A stretch of 64,000 bases of DNA from Plotosus lineatus (lineage: Eukaryota; Chordata; Actinopteri; Siluriformes; Plotosidae), in contig CM045732.1 in assembly GCA_024760905.1 (NCBI GenBank), positions 49,915,996 to 49,979,995 on the forward strand. Direction: 5' to 3'. How positions within the stretch are numbered: the first letter of the stretch is position 1; every line of letters begins with the position of its first letter. The translations under genes and the position numbers were made by a program. Positions 10,478 through 21,246 of this stretch are shown piece by piece. A model generated the notes under the pieces. That model saw only the letters and a program-made list of their open reading frames with translations, was not told where the DNA came from and did no database searches.

Positions 10478-10765
10478 GGAATCCTTCTGGGATTCCGTAA
10501 GAAGGGGGAGATTTCTCAGACTATGTAAAATGGGGAAATACCCTGAGCAATCACAAAAATGAAAACCACCAAGTAAGTGGATTTTTCCATTGTTTTATAA
10601 CAACTTGGACATGTAAACCCTTTAAAACAAGCATTTTAGGATGGACAGATTGTGTCAAAGATTATGTTTTGAAAGATGTATTTTGGTGATATCTCATGTT
10701 CATTCAGGTAAGCCAATTTCAAATTACTTCGGCTCTTACTCAAAACACTACCATACGACTTAATC
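10478..10765 (-). repeat. Unclassified repeat R1, copy 2
   Basis: Reverse-complement partner of 3691-4003: gattccgtaagaaggg at the left, ttccattgttttataacaac in the middle, cggctcttactcaaaacact at the right. The flanks outside these limits do not match, so this is a dispersed repeat. Confidence 0.6.
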
Positions 10766-10986
10766 CATATTATGCTGGAGTGGGTCGTATCGGTCCCTGA
10801 TGATACAGCTCTGTGCCGTGATCGTAGATGTCACTTGAAGTTTCTTGCTGAATCCATGATTTGCCAAATTATGCAAATTTAGACACAAGGGCAGATGTAC
10901 AGGGCTTTATAGGACATAATTCAAAATCCAAGTCAAGGTGCAAGCAAGTATCGGCTGTTCTGCAAAACACACACATGCACACACAT

Positions 10987-10995
<9 letters not shown>

Positions 10996-11033
<38 letters not shown>
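10996..11033. repeat. (TA)n microsatellite
   Basis: TA repeat immediately next to the 3' end of an antisense SINE A. Confidence 0.95.
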
Positions 11034-11035
<2 letters not shown>

Positions 11036-11358
11036 TCTTCTTCTTTTCCTTTCGGCTTTTTTCCCTTTTCTTGGGAGTCGCCACAGTGAATCATCAGATT
11101 CGCACATTTGATTTGGCAGAGGTTTTTACGTCGGATGCCTTTCCTGTCACAACCCTTTAGCAAGGGACAGAAACACGCTGACGGCTTTGCAGCTACTCTT
11201 TACGAAAGTCAGCAATGGTTCTTTTACATGCCTCTCACCATAGACAGTGAGAGACATGGCCCGCCTTTGATAACCCAGTTAGCTGCACTGGGGGGGACAA
11301 TGACAACCTTGTGGGGACTCGAACCCCCAACCTAAGGATCAGCGATCCTGTGCCCTAT
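11034..11358 (-). mobile_element. SINE A, minus strand, short 5' truncation
   Basis: On the minus strand: tRNA-like part with B box ggttgggggttcgagtcccc (11314-11333 region), the body ending gcaaagccgtcagcgtgttt, the LINE-5'-like stretch caggaaaggcatccgacgta, and the LINE-like tail gattcactgtggcgactccc with GAA repeats at 11034. About 20 bases of the head are missing, and it joins directly to the GAA tail of an antisense LINE at 11359. Confidence 0.85.
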
Positions 11359-11919
11359 ATCTTCTTCTTCTTCTTCTTCTCCTTTCGGCTGTTCCCTTCA
11401 GGGGTCGCCACAGTGAATCATCTACCTCCATCTCACCCTATCCTCTGTATCTTCTACTCTTACTCCAACTACCTTCATGTCCTCCTTCACCACATCCATA
11501 AATCTTCTCTTTGGTCTTCCTCTCAGCCTTCTGCCTGGTAGTTCAAACCTCAGCATCCTACTGCCAATATACTCACTATCCCTCCTCTGTACATGTCCAA
11601 ACCATCTCAATCTAGCCTCTCTGACTTTGTCTCCAAAACATCTTACATGGGCTGTCCCTCTGATGTACTCATTTCTGATCCTATCCATCCTCGTTACTCC
11701 CAGAGATTACCTCAAGATTTTCATCTCTGCTACCTCCAGCTCTACCTCCTGCCCTTTCCTCAGCGCCACTGTTTCTAAACCATACAACATCGCTGGCCTC
11801 ATCACCGTCCTGTACACTTTTCCTTTCATTCTTGCTGATACTCTCCTATTACACATCACAACAGACACTTTTTTCCAACCATTCCAACCTGCCTGCACAT
11901 GCTACTTCACCTCTTTTCC

Positions 11920-11922
<3 letters not shown>
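11359..11922 (-). pseudogene. 5'-truncated RTE LINE 3' end, minus strand
   Basis: Begins with the GAA-type tail (as ttcttcttc on the plus strand) and the ggggtcgccacagtgaatca tail block. It then encodes the C-terminus on the minus strand: GRRLRGRPKRRFMDVVKEDM, then RIRNEYIRGTAHVRCFGDKV, and in a shifted frame MQAGWNGWKKVSVVMCNRRV. One frame change separates 11422-11688 from 11707-11898. Typical 5' truncation leaves about 560 bases. It is among the better preserved copies. Confidence 0.9.

Positions 11923-11956
<34 letters not shown>
11920..11956. repeat. (TA)n(TG)n microsatellite
   Basis: TA then TG repeat between the LINE fragment and SINE C. TA repeats on both sides of 11034-11922 suggest insertion into a TA tract. 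Confidence 0.9.
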
Positions 11957-13382
11957 GGAGGGTATTGTGGTTAGGGTGCTGGGCTCATGATCAGGAGGTT
12001 GTGTGTTCAAATTCCAGTGAGGCACCCACTGTGCTAAGACCCCTGGGAAAGGTCTTAACCCAGTGGTTCTCAAATAGTGGGGTGCGCCCCCCTGTGGGGG
12101 CGTGGTGCGATGCCAGGCCCCAAGGAACATGCTTTTTTTTGTCATACTAGAATAATGTGTAATTGTACATCCACTACAGTAGGTGGCAGTGGCTCTCTCA
12201 CTATCAGTGTGTGCTCAGAGGGAATTAGCTCAATAGTAAAATGTGAAGGGAAGTTAATAAACCCAACATGGAAATTTTAACAGGGATGAAAAAAGAGGCG
12301 GGGAGAGACGGAGACAGTGAGAGAAACAAAAGTCTCCCAAAAGATAAGTTGAGTAGGTATCATGAAGCGGAAGTAGGACTTGGCTTCACTGTGCTTCGGT
12401 GAGAAATGAGGAAAGACCGCTGTGTTTCATGTGTTTACTGTGTCTGAAAACATTGGCAGCAGACAGCATGAAGCCAAATAAATGAAGGCATCACAAAGAC
12501 ATCACACCCTGATCACGCTGATGAGCCGCTTGAATTTTTTCCAATGAAAACGCGCCAAATATTGCCAACAACCATCCCACTTTGTGAATGCTACTCCAGC
12601 AAACCAGCGAGCTCTGTTAGCAACATATAAGATGGTGTACCAAACTGCTCAGTGCAACAACAAAAAAAACACAGCACAGGAACTGATCCCACCTGCAGCA
12701 CACAAGGTCTCTGTCACACTGGATGAAGTCAGTGCTGTGAAAATAAGTGCAGGTCCCAGTTCAGCATTGAGGAGGAGCTGAGAGTTCAGTACCATACTTT
12801 AAACCCGGCTTCGAAAAGCTGTGCAAGGCGAAACGGGCTCATTGGAGCCATTAATCCTGACTTAATCATTCGGACAAAAAAAACAAACAACAAATTGTTT
12901 GATCATTTTTGTTTTCCAGGTTAAAGTGTTTTATATATTGTGCTCGTGAGTTCATATTGCTGATCAATTTGAATTTATTATTATTTATTGATTTTATTTC
13001 GTTTTATTTTTCAGTATGGAATGGTTCAAATTGTTGGTCAAAAATGTTTACAGTTTAAATAAGCATACTTTTTTTATTTCAGGCAAATTGATGCACTTTA
13101 AATCTTTTAGGTTAAAGACTAAAACATCTTTAATAAACTTATTCTTTGTTGGAAGTTGATCTATATTTCTTCCTTTTTTGTATTCCATAATGTTAATAAG
13201 GATACAGTGTTATGCAGAGGATTACTTATAACAATTTTATAGACAAATGACACTATTTATAGTCGGGGTAACCTGTGATGGACTAGCATCCCATCCAGGA
13301 GGAGTTGAACTCCTAGTCGCTTCACGCTATGGAAACCAGGGATAAGCATCGGCCTGATGAGCCACTGGGCTCAGGTGTAAAA
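11957..13382 (+). mobile_element. SINE C split by a hAT element
   Basis: The 5' half (11957-12060) has the tRNA-like head tgtggttagggtgctgggct, catgatcaggaggttg and B box gtgttcaaattcc, and stops after ggtcttaacc. The 3' half (13268-13382) resumes at gtaacctgtgatggactagc and runs through ggcctgatgagccactgggc to gctcaggtgtaaaaag. Compared with the intact copy at 26524-26815, about 65 bases of the middle are missing at the right junction, so the hAT insertion was followed by a deletion. Confidence 0.85.
12061..13267 (+). pseudogene. hAT transposon relic with BED-finger coding remains
   Basis: Starts with the hAT-type terminus CAGTGGTTCTCAAA followed by a GC-rich block with gggggcgtggtgcg. Remnants of a BED zinc-finger N-terminus lie at about 12355-12510 (YHEAEVGLGFT, RPLCFMCLLCL, SMKPNK), and an alpha-helical piece at 12605-12700 reads LLATYKMVYQTAQCNNKKN. 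The transposase core is missing. From about 12870 the AT-rich 3' noncoding end follows (cagaggattacttataacaa, then gacactatttatagtcgggg). The expected right terminal inverted repeat is deleted at the junction with SINE C. It resembles the ZBED/Charlie-like hAT elements of vertebrates. Confidence 0.8.
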
Positions 13383-13398
13383 AGCCCAATGGACTTTA

Positions 13399-13470
13399 CA
13401 TATATATATGTAAATATATATGTATGTATATATATATATATGTATATATATGTATATATATATATATATG
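13399..13470. repeat. AT/ATGT microsatellite
   Basis: Irregular TA and TATG repeats. Confidence 0.9.
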
Positions 13471-14546
13471 GGATGTGAGTAGATTTTGCTTATACATATA
13501 CTGAGAGTTTGGCTGTGATGGTGATTGAGTTCAGGTGTGTGTAATTAGTCAAGAGATTAAGACATTACATAATCTGCCTGAATAAAGCTTTTAATTTTGA
13601 CAGGTTTCATTTGTCTTTACACTTTCAAAAATAAGGTGAACTGACTTTTGACAAAGAAGCACAATTTCATATGTTGCCTGTACAGAGACTGAATTCTAAA
13701 TGGCACACTAAATTTAGGGAATTATGTATAATAGTATATATATACAGTATATATATATGGTATATATAAAGAGTATCTTACCCTGCATTTAAATCACTGA
13801 AAAGAAGTTAACTAATGAGAAGATGAGAGTTCGAATCCTAGTGCAAGATTTAACGATTCTATTTAGAAACAGCATTTCAGTTTTCAATTCTTGTGATGTT
13901 TAAAAATGTCCATCGCATAATTTGTCCAGGAAGCACAGCTTAAAATCTTGACATGGGCCAGTGATGTATGCAGATACGTTTGGCAGTGTTTCTTTTAAAT
14001 TGGACGTCATTGAAAAAAATATTCTTTCACCAGCTTGAGTCTGGTTGTAGGACTTTGATCTATAGGAGTTCAATTCCTAACTGGCTGAGAGAGGCTAAAA
14101 GCAGTGCTAGAGCTCCGTCTCAAGAGGCCAGATTGCTGTAATGAGCCGATTAAAGTCATGAAATCTGGTTATGAAGCATGACCAAGATGAAATTGCAGAG
14201 CATCACCCTCTCACTCTCTCTTTCTGTCTGATTCCTGGTAATAGTTGAGCACAGGCACATATCATATTCAGATATTTCCTCAGTGATCCTGTTGAAATCT
14301 TAAGGGATGATGTTGGGGGGGGGGGGGGTTGAATAAATAAATAGAGAGAGAGAGAGAGAGAGAGAACCATATTATTTATTTTTGTACAAGAAAAACGTAT
14401 GAGATAAATATTATATATTTTTGTATTTTATTAATAACAAATTGAGAAGTAGAAGTCCGAATGTAAAATATGTTAATTGGTTAGTATTTGTACAGTAAGA
14501 AGAATTGTATTTTGGATAAAGGTCTAAATTCAATGGCTTATTGGAT
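13471..14546. other. Unique DNA with short simple repeats
   Basis: No gene or repeat family recognised. A run of 14 G (14315-14328) and a GA repeat (14343-14365) are present, and a TA-rich patch lies at 13733-13770. Confidence 0.5.
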
Positions 14547-14560
14547 TTCTGTCATCAATT

Positions 14561-14893
14561 GAGATTTCCTTTCGGCTTTTTCCCTTTTTCAGGGATCGCC
14601 ACAGCGCACGTTTGATTTGGCATAGGTTTTTACATTGGATGTCCTTCCTGACACAACCCTTTGGCAAGGGACAGAAACACGCTGACGACTTTGTAGCTAC
14701 TTTTTACGAAAATCAGCAATGGTTCTTTTACATGAACCTCTCACCATAGACAGTGAGTGACATGGCCGGCCTCTGATAGCCCAGTTAGCTGCACTGGGGG
14801 GACAGTGCCAACCTTGTGGAGAGTGGGACTCGAACCCCCAACATTAGGATCAGCGGTCCAGCATTTATGCCACTAGACCACCACCGCCCGAAG
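14561..14893 (-). mobile_element. SINE A, minus strand, full length with 14-bp TSD
   Basis: The whole SINE A structure is present on the minus strand: head at gggcggtggtggtctagtgg (14888 side), B box gggggttcgagtcccact, body, LINE-like 5' piece and LINE-like tail (agggatcgccacagcgcacg on the plus strand). The flanking direct repeat ttctgtcatcaatt occurs at 14547-14560 and 14894-14907. This exact duplication marks retroposition by target-primed reverse transcription. Confidence 0.92.
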
Positions 14894-15013
14894 TTCTGTC
14901 ATCAATTATCTTGGCAATTCTATAGCTGAGAAATAAATGCTTGTTTGTCATTTCGGTATTAATTTTATCAAAATCATTGTAAGGGAAAGTCTATTCATCA
15001 TCTATGCAACTAA

Positions 15014-15570
15014 CCAATGAGAGTCACGGGGGATGCTTGAGCCAATCCTAACTGACGTTGGATGAGACACATAGCCTGGACTAACACGAAATACATTAAA
15101 TTTCAAAATTAAACTTATGCCCTGTTTCCAGTGGCCATTTGATCAAAGCTGTATGTTTTTGGACTGTGGAACGAACCTGATGTAAACACAGAGAGAAGAT
15201 GAAAACACACAAAAACCACTTCTCTGCCCAAGATATTACTGGGGCAGCTGTAGCCTAATGGTTACAAAAACAGCTTTTGGACCAAAAGGTTTCCAAACCA
15301 GCAGTGTGGTGGTGGTGGTGGTGAGGTGAGCTGGAGATTTCCATCTTCTGCTTCAGTGGATGAAGTCTTCTTAAGCAAAGTTCCTAACCCCGAACTACTC
15401 TCCTGGTGCCCGAGTGTGTGTTCACTTTGAATGGGTTAAATGCAGAAGCAATAATTTCCCTTGTGGGATTAATACAGTATAGCAAAATTTAAAATTCTGA
15501 TTCAAACCCAGAACCTTCTCAATGTGAGATGACAGCGCTAACCACTGACTGAAAGTGCTGCCATGACAGA
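15014..15570 (-). mobile_element. SINE D, minus strand, interrupted by SINE E
   Basis: The tail and middle of an old SINE D (gagtcacgggggatgcttga, ttttggactgtggaacgaac) occupy 15014-15237. The head-side remainder (attcaaacccagaaccttct, then gcgctaaccactgactg) lies at 15490-15570. The SINE E at 15239-15488 separates them. Confidence 0.65.
15239..15488 (+). mobile_element. SINE E (tRNA-like)
   Basis: The head cagctgtagcctaatggtta is followed by a GTG repeat. The body gatgaagtcttcttaagcaa, aaccccgaactactctcctg and cgagtgtgtgttcactttga leads to a 3' end with cccttgtgggattaatacag. This layout and 3' end are familiar from other teleost SINEs. No clear duplication was identified. Confidence 0.7.
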
Positions 15571-15920
15571 ATTTTTTTTCCCAAATTCAGCAACTTTTAT
15601 AGTTACACATAATCAATTTTGATGTGACCAAGACCTTCACGTCCTGTCTCTGTATTCTGCAAACAATATTGCTTGATCTGCAATATCAAAAGTCATTAAT
15701 TTATGAATACATTTAATAATTTATAATGAAAACTATGCTTTAATTAACTTTCTTGATCTGAATACTTACAGGGACATCTTATTATTACAACACTATAATA
15801 ATAACATTACAATATTTGTATAATATATTAACCTATTGCAATATACATGTATCAGCTATACTTCAAAATGTAGTGGTAGATATTATGCAATTATAAATAA
15901 AATTTTAGATCCTATAATTA

Positions 15921-16130
15921 GAGAGGCATTGATCCAGTGGTTAGCTTTGTCGCATCATAGCAAGTACGTTCTGATGTCAAATCAATAGCAGCTGACTGGG
16001 GCCATTACATGTAAAGCTTGCATGTACTTTCTGTGCCTGTGTGATTTCCTCTGGGTGCTCAAAGTTTCTCTCATCAATCCAAAAGCATGCCTATTATATC
16101 AGTTTCCCAAATCTGTAAATTGACACTTTT
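15921..16130 (+). mobile_element. SINE D, degenerate head and middle
   Basis: atccagtggttagctttgtc, then gcttgcatgtactttctgtg, tgatttcctctgggtgctca and caatccaaaagcatgcc follow the D order. A further tail-like piece lies at 16455-16545 beyond a GT microsatellite. Confidence 0.65.
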
Positions 16131-16298
16131 ATATCACCCTCATCATTTTATGCCAATTTCAAGTTTTGGGGGTTTTTTTTTCAAAAAACGTACAACTACC
16201 CGTCATTGTGAACTTAAACACTAAATTTATTTTGTACCAAAAAGTATTTATACAAGAAGTAGTTTATAAGTACTCAGTGGTGTAAAAATGCAGCCATT

Positions 16299-16315
16299 TT
16301 GTGTGTGTGTGTGTG

Positions 16316-16346
<31 letters not shown>

Positions 16347-16347
16347 T
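16299..16347. repeat. (GT)n microsatellite
   Basis: GT repeat with one GC interruption. Confidence 0.95.
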
Positions 16348-16454
16348 TCCTAAAACAACAAAAAAAATTACTTAAGCACTTTTGTTATGAATGTGATGAA
16401 ATATAAGTGTAAATCACCGTTCGTCTCCATTTTGGAACTGCATACATTCACGAC

Positions 16455-16545
16455 TTGTTCAGGGTGTACACTGCCTCTCATCTGAAGTCAGCGGGGCCTG
16501 GCTACAGCTCAGCTATGACTGTGATGAATAAGAAGTATACAGATA
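16455..16545 (+). repeat. SINE D tail fragment
   Basis: cttgttcagggtgtacactg, then catctgaagtcagc and atgactgtgatgaataagaa follow the 3' tail order of SINE D. It probably belongs to the copy at 15921. Confidence 0.5.
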
Positions 16546-16617
16546 ATTGATACTATAAATAAACATTCGATATGTGACAATGTCGAGCTTTTTCTGTGTG
16601 TAGTGTTGCTAGTCGCT

Positions 16618-16940
16618 ACAGGGCAGTGGTGGCCTAGTGGTATAGGGTGCTGGATCGCTGATCCTAAGGTTGGGAGTTCGAGTCTCACTGTCCCCCCAGT
16701 GCAGCTAACTGGGTTATCAAAGGCCGGCCATGTCTCTGACTGTCTATGGTGAAAGCTTCATGTAAAAGAACCATTGCTGACTTTCGTAAAGAGTAGCTGC
16801 AAAGCCGTCAGCGTGTTTCTGTCCCTTGCTAAAGGGTTGTGACAGGAAGGGCATCCGACGTAAAAATCTATACCAAATAAAATGTGTGAATCAGATGATT
16901 CGCTGTGGCAACCCCTGAAAAAGGGAAAAAGGAAAAAAGA
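16618..16940 (+). mobile_element. SINE A, full length with 16-bp TSD (reference copy)
   Basis: Reference copy of SINE A. Modules in order: tRNA-like head with A box tggcctagtgg (16629) and B box gagttcgagtctc (about 16674-16686); a family-specific body (gcagctaactgggttatcaa to gcaaagccgtcagcgtgttt); 16831-16892 matching the RTE LINE 5' region; and 16893-16940 matching the LINE 3' tail (gatgattcgctgtggcaacc and an A/G-rich end). The exact direct repeat agtgttgctagtcgct flanks it at 16602-16617 and 16941-16956. The head gives an internal RNA polymerase III promoter; the tail presumably recruits LINE reverse transcriptase. Confidence 0.95.
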
Positions 16941-16956
16941 AGTGTTGCTAGTCGCT

Positions 16957-18582
16957 GCTGAAGTTCAAAAATTTTACATCAGTCCATCACCCAGAAATAT
17001 TAATCAGAAACACTCAGATACACCAATTATAACCATTTGTTCCACTCAAGCATAATTCTACATAGCTTTTCAGTTCAAGCACAATGTTCCAGCAAAAGTG
17101 CAGCCAATCCTTAAATATAAAAATGTTTTAATTAAATAAAAAACATTGAATGTAAAATGAAATAAAGAGATAAGTAAAAAGAAAATGTTTTTAAAAATTA
17201 GTCCTAAAATATAATGAAGGGCTCTTTCAATTTTCAGAGTAATTCAAGTGATGGCTGGTCTCAAGTAGTTGGTTGCAGTGATGAGCCAGAGGACTAAATA
17301 AGTATTTGTTTGGTGGAGTGGGGGCAATTAGCAACTGATAAAAGAGTTTTAATGAAGGGTGTAATTACTTCACTTTTTGAAGTATAAGAAGTGTTTCTGC
17401 TTCATTTCGACTGTGAAATTAAGCATAGAAATGATGAACATCAGGTTCCTCTGCATTAAGGGTCGCCTGGGAGATGGATGAAGGAGTCATGCTGTGCCCT
17501 CACTGCTGTGCTGTTACAGCAGGCCTGTATTTTTCAATTCATATGTATATGTACCTCGCCATTTCCAGTCGGAATCGGTTTGTGGATAGCAAATTACAGT
17601 CCTCTAAAAATGGAGCTGCTGTAAGTTACCCTGTCAGAGTAAAACGTAAAAAGTTTCAAAAGGCAAAAAGTGTTTCCTCAGATTTAAGTGACAAGAAATA
17701 AGTATTGCCAGGTACTAAACACAAACAGAGCAGTTATCCTTGACCACACAAACACTTGGCATGCCTGTAGTCATAGCACCCACTTGCTTCGGCTTCAGTT
17801 GCTTGGGCATGACGTCGTAATCTGCTTCCTGGCATCTCTGCTACATGCACACCCGTGTAGACTGTCCTGGGGTGGTCTCAATATATACAGGGATTTTTTT
17901 TGTTGTTGTTGTTGTTGTTGTTTATTTGTTTGTTTTTGAACTCCTGATATTGTACTATGTGTCTACCCATCCATGGAATTACAGCGAGAAAAAAAAAAAA
18001 TCACAAGAGCAATTTTGTGAAATATACTTTGGGAACAGAACAGCGTTTTCAACTCGCTTTTAACCTTATCCAGTGATGGGAGCTGTGGTTACGGGTGGCT
18101 CAGCATAATTCATATAGCCCTCTCCCATTCCCCCACTCTTTGTCTTTTTATGTTTCTTTCATTACTTATTAAAACAACCAAAAAGAACCACATAGCTGTC
18201 TGTCTGACATGTCATTTCAATCCAAGGCTAAAAGAATTGAAAATCATCTTCCCAGAAGCAGACTGCTCTGAAAGGTGAAAAGGAGGGAGAGAGGTAGGCT
18301 GGAAGTGGACTGAAAAACTAAGAGTCAGACACTCCATCAGTGACATGCATTCCTAAAATTCAGAATATCTCCTGATCATCTGCCTATGTCAGTTGTCTAT
18401 CACTAGTTATCAATATCTCTCCCTCAGTGTACATTTCACTCAGCATGAAGACCTGCTACAGAGTTTTAAAAATGGTGAAGGAAGCAATATTGAAAGTTCA
18501 AAAGTTTACAAAATTAAATGTTGTTTTAAACAAAGTTTTAAAAAGACTGATAACAGAAGAATAAAACACTCAAAATACAGCA
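16957..18582. other. Unique DNA, no gene seen
   Basis: A GTT repeat lies at about 17898-17932. Several 60-90 codon open frames here lack domain signatures, start context or coding bias, and I do not call them. Confidence 0.45.
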
Positions 18583-18897
18583 CAGGGATCCCTCGCTACT
18601 TCACGCTTCAATTCACGCGGCTTCAGTGCATCGTGGTTTTTTGTTTTGTCTTGTTTTGTTTTTTTCATCGAATTAAAAAATAAGGAAATTACATAAAAAT
18701 AGGGGGAAAGTCCCATCAAATTTACATTTTTATGTGAGGTGCGCACCTGTGTGTGCATGCGCTCATCTGTATGTGTGTGTATTTATATTTTATTTACATC
18801 TTATGCATTATTTTTAAATGTTTAATTGTTATTATAAGCATTTATAGCATTGAATATGTATTTATTGATATTATATACACATATACATGTACATATA

Positions 18898-19705
18898 CTG
18901 GATCTGGAGAAAGCATATGACAGGGTGCCAAGAGCGGAATTGTGGTATTGTATGAGGAAGTCTGGAGTGGCAGAGAAATATGTGAGCGTGGTGCAGGACA
19001 TGTATGAGACATGAAAGACAGTGATGAGGTGTGCTGTCAGTGTGACAGAAGAGTTCAAGGTGGAGGTGGGATTGCATCAAGGGTCAGCTCTGAGCCCCTT
19101 CTTGTTTGCTATGGTGATGGACAGGCTGACAGACGAGGTTAGACAAGAATCTCCATGGACTCTGATGTCTGCAGATGACATTGTGATCTGTAGTGAGAGC
19201 AGAGAACAAGTGCAGGAAAATCTAGAGAGGTGGAGGTATGCCCTGGAAAGGGGAGGAATGAAGGTTAGCCTCAGTAAAACAGAATACATGTGTGTGAACG
19301 AGAAGGACCGAAGAGGAACGGTGAGATTACAGGGAGCAGAGATAAGAAAGGTGGAGGATTTTAAGTACTTAGGCTCAACAATCCAGAGCAATGGAGAGTG
19401 TGGAAAAGAGGTGAAGAAGCGTGTGCAGGCAGGTTGGAATGGTTGGAGAAAAGTGTCCGGTGTGATGTGTGATTGGAAGGTATCGGCAAGAATGAAGGGA
19501 AAAGTGTACAAGACGGTGTTGAGGCCAGCGATGTTGTATGGTTTAGAAACAGTGGCCCTGGGGAAAAGACAGGAGGCAGAGCTGGAGGTAGCAGAGATGA
19601 AAATGTTGAGGTTCTCTTTGGGAGTAACGAGGATGGATAGGATAAGGAATGCAAGGGCCTAGGCTGGGAGAGTGCACAAGGTGCACGTGCACCCCCTCCC
19701 ACACA

Positions 19706-19744
<39 letters not shown>

Positions 19745-21069
19745 CAGGAGTTGAGTTCCGTTGGACAAGAAATTATGTGTATTCACAATCTTATCTAAAC
19801 TTAATGACTGTTATTGAAGGGAAAGTCGGAGATAAGTTCAGCATGACTAGAGTCAGGAAGTAAATTGGAAGTTAACGTGTAACGGGCACTGCGCATGTGC
19901 AAGCTCAAGCTGACCAATCAACAATCAACGACAAGTACGTACCTACTTTCGCCTACATCACATATTATCAGTAAGCAATAATAGCTGAACACTGTCAATT
20001 AAACAAAGTGCGAGTGTGAGAATAAAGCATAATTTGTTAGCACCGCCTCCGGCCCCTGCACATGTGTTAGAACACAAAACGTTGACGCACAGAGAATGAA
20101 TGGCTAAAATAATCATAAGCCATCCAGACTGGATCTGCAGCCTAATTGCTCAGTACTTTAATAAAATTAATAGTCTGTCTTTGTGCTGTAAATATGTATT
20201 AATATTTGTTTGTGCCTTTGAATAGATAAATAACTTTAGCTCAATTTGTACATTTATTTAGCATATGTACTTGCAGATGTAGTTTGAAATATATTTGAGA
20301 ATGGTTTTGGTTGAACTATAATATTTGATTCATCTTCTGAGAGTAATAGGTGAATCGTCTTCTGCTGAAAAACTGTGCGTGTTGTTGGCATGAGAGTCCA
20401 TGTTGTTTATCTCATATGCTATGACATGCATGCACTGTATTTCATGTTTCATGTGGTACTTTGGACCAAACCAGTGACGTCACAGTAACTTCATGTAGGC
20501 GGGCACTTAGCAATGGCGGTTTTCGGGTCGATAATTTATACAACAAGCACATAAAACAAAACCGCTGTGTGTGCAATTGTTTATTTATGATATAAAATTT
20601 AAGCCACAATCGCTTCAATAAACTATACTTAAGCTACCGACAACTTATTTAGTCGGCGTTTCATTTCCCCTTTAAGGCTTAGGCCTATAGCCCCTGGGAC
20701 TCGAGTTCCGGTCAACCAAGATGTGCACCCCCCCCCACGGTCAGACCAGCCTTCACCCTTGGGAATGAATACATCAGAGGGACAGCCCAAGTAAGAGGTT
20801 TTGGAGACAAAGTCAGAGAGGCTAGACTGAGATGGTTTGGACATGTACAGAGGAGGAATAGTGAGTGCAGTATATTGGTAATAGGATGCTGAGGTTGGAA
20901 CTACCAGGCAAAAGGCTGAGAGGAAGACCAAAGAGAAGATTTATGGATGTGGTGAAGGAGGACATGAAGGTAGTTGGAGTAAGAGTAGAAGATGCAGAAG
21001 ATAGGGTGAGATGCAGGCAGATGATTCGCTGTGGCAACCCCTGAACGGAACAGCCAAAAGGAAAAGAAG
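18898..21069 (+). pseudogene. 5'-truncated RTE LINE, interrupted by a hAT-like element
   Basis: Begins inside the RT palm (LDLEKAYDRVPRAELWYCMR, whose first Asp is a catalytic residue). It continues with VEVGLHQGSALSPFLFAMVM, then MSADDIVICSESREQVQENL (the FADD motif reads SADD), VEDFKYLGSTIQSNGECGKE and GVTRMDRIRN at 19650. A 1.1-kb element (19652-20761) interrupts it. After that NEYIRGTAQVRGFGDKVREA and the rest of the C-terminus continue to the ctgtggcaacccctgaacgg tail near 21050. A stop near 19014 splits the palm. The direct repeat atgtacatata (18887-18897, 21088-21098) fits a target-site duplication. Confidence 0.9.
19652..20761 (+). mobile_element. 1.1-kb hAT-like non-autonomous element, 6-bp TSD
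   Basis: The termini CAAGGGCCTAGGCTGG and, as reverse complement of the right end, CAAGGGTGAAGGCTGG form an imperfect inverted repeat. It sits exactly within LINE codons, with ggaatg repeated at 19646-19651 and 20762-20767. The interior has a CA microsatellite (19698-19742) and no transposase. A second, rearranged copy lies in reverse at 30005-30673. Terminal CA/TG and a short duplication suggest hAT with a 6-bp target duplication, but classification is open. Confidence 0.8.
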
Positions 21070-21104
21070 ATATATATATATAGATATATGTACATATACA
21101 TCAG

Positions 21105-21246
21105 ACGATTCATGGATGTGGTGAAGGAGGACATGAAGGTCGTTGGTGTAAGAGAAGAAGATGCAAAGGATAGGGTGAGATGGAGGCAGATGATTCGCTG
21201 TGGCGACCCCTGAAGGGAAAAGCCGAAAGGAAAAGAAGAAGAAGAA
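21105..21246 (+). mobile_element. Very short RTE LINE 3' end with 15-bp TSD
   Basis: Only 142 bases of a LINE: FMDVVKEDMKVVGV coding end, the gattcgctgtggcgacccct tail and GAA repeats. The exact direct repeat gtacatatacatcag at 21090-21104 and 21247-21261 proves an independent insertion into the Tigger-like element. The adjacent LINE at 18898 is a separate event. Confidence 0.9.

Noticed and set aside
12584..12781. Small gene of 65 codons
   Set aside because: It is the hAT transposase N-terminal remnant between the hAT terminus and its 3' region, not an independent gene.
16618..16690. tRNA gene-like sequence with A and B boxes
   Set aside because: The head is followed by SINE body and repeated many times in the window. 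It has tRNA promoter boxes but no convincing cloverleaf or terminator at gene length.
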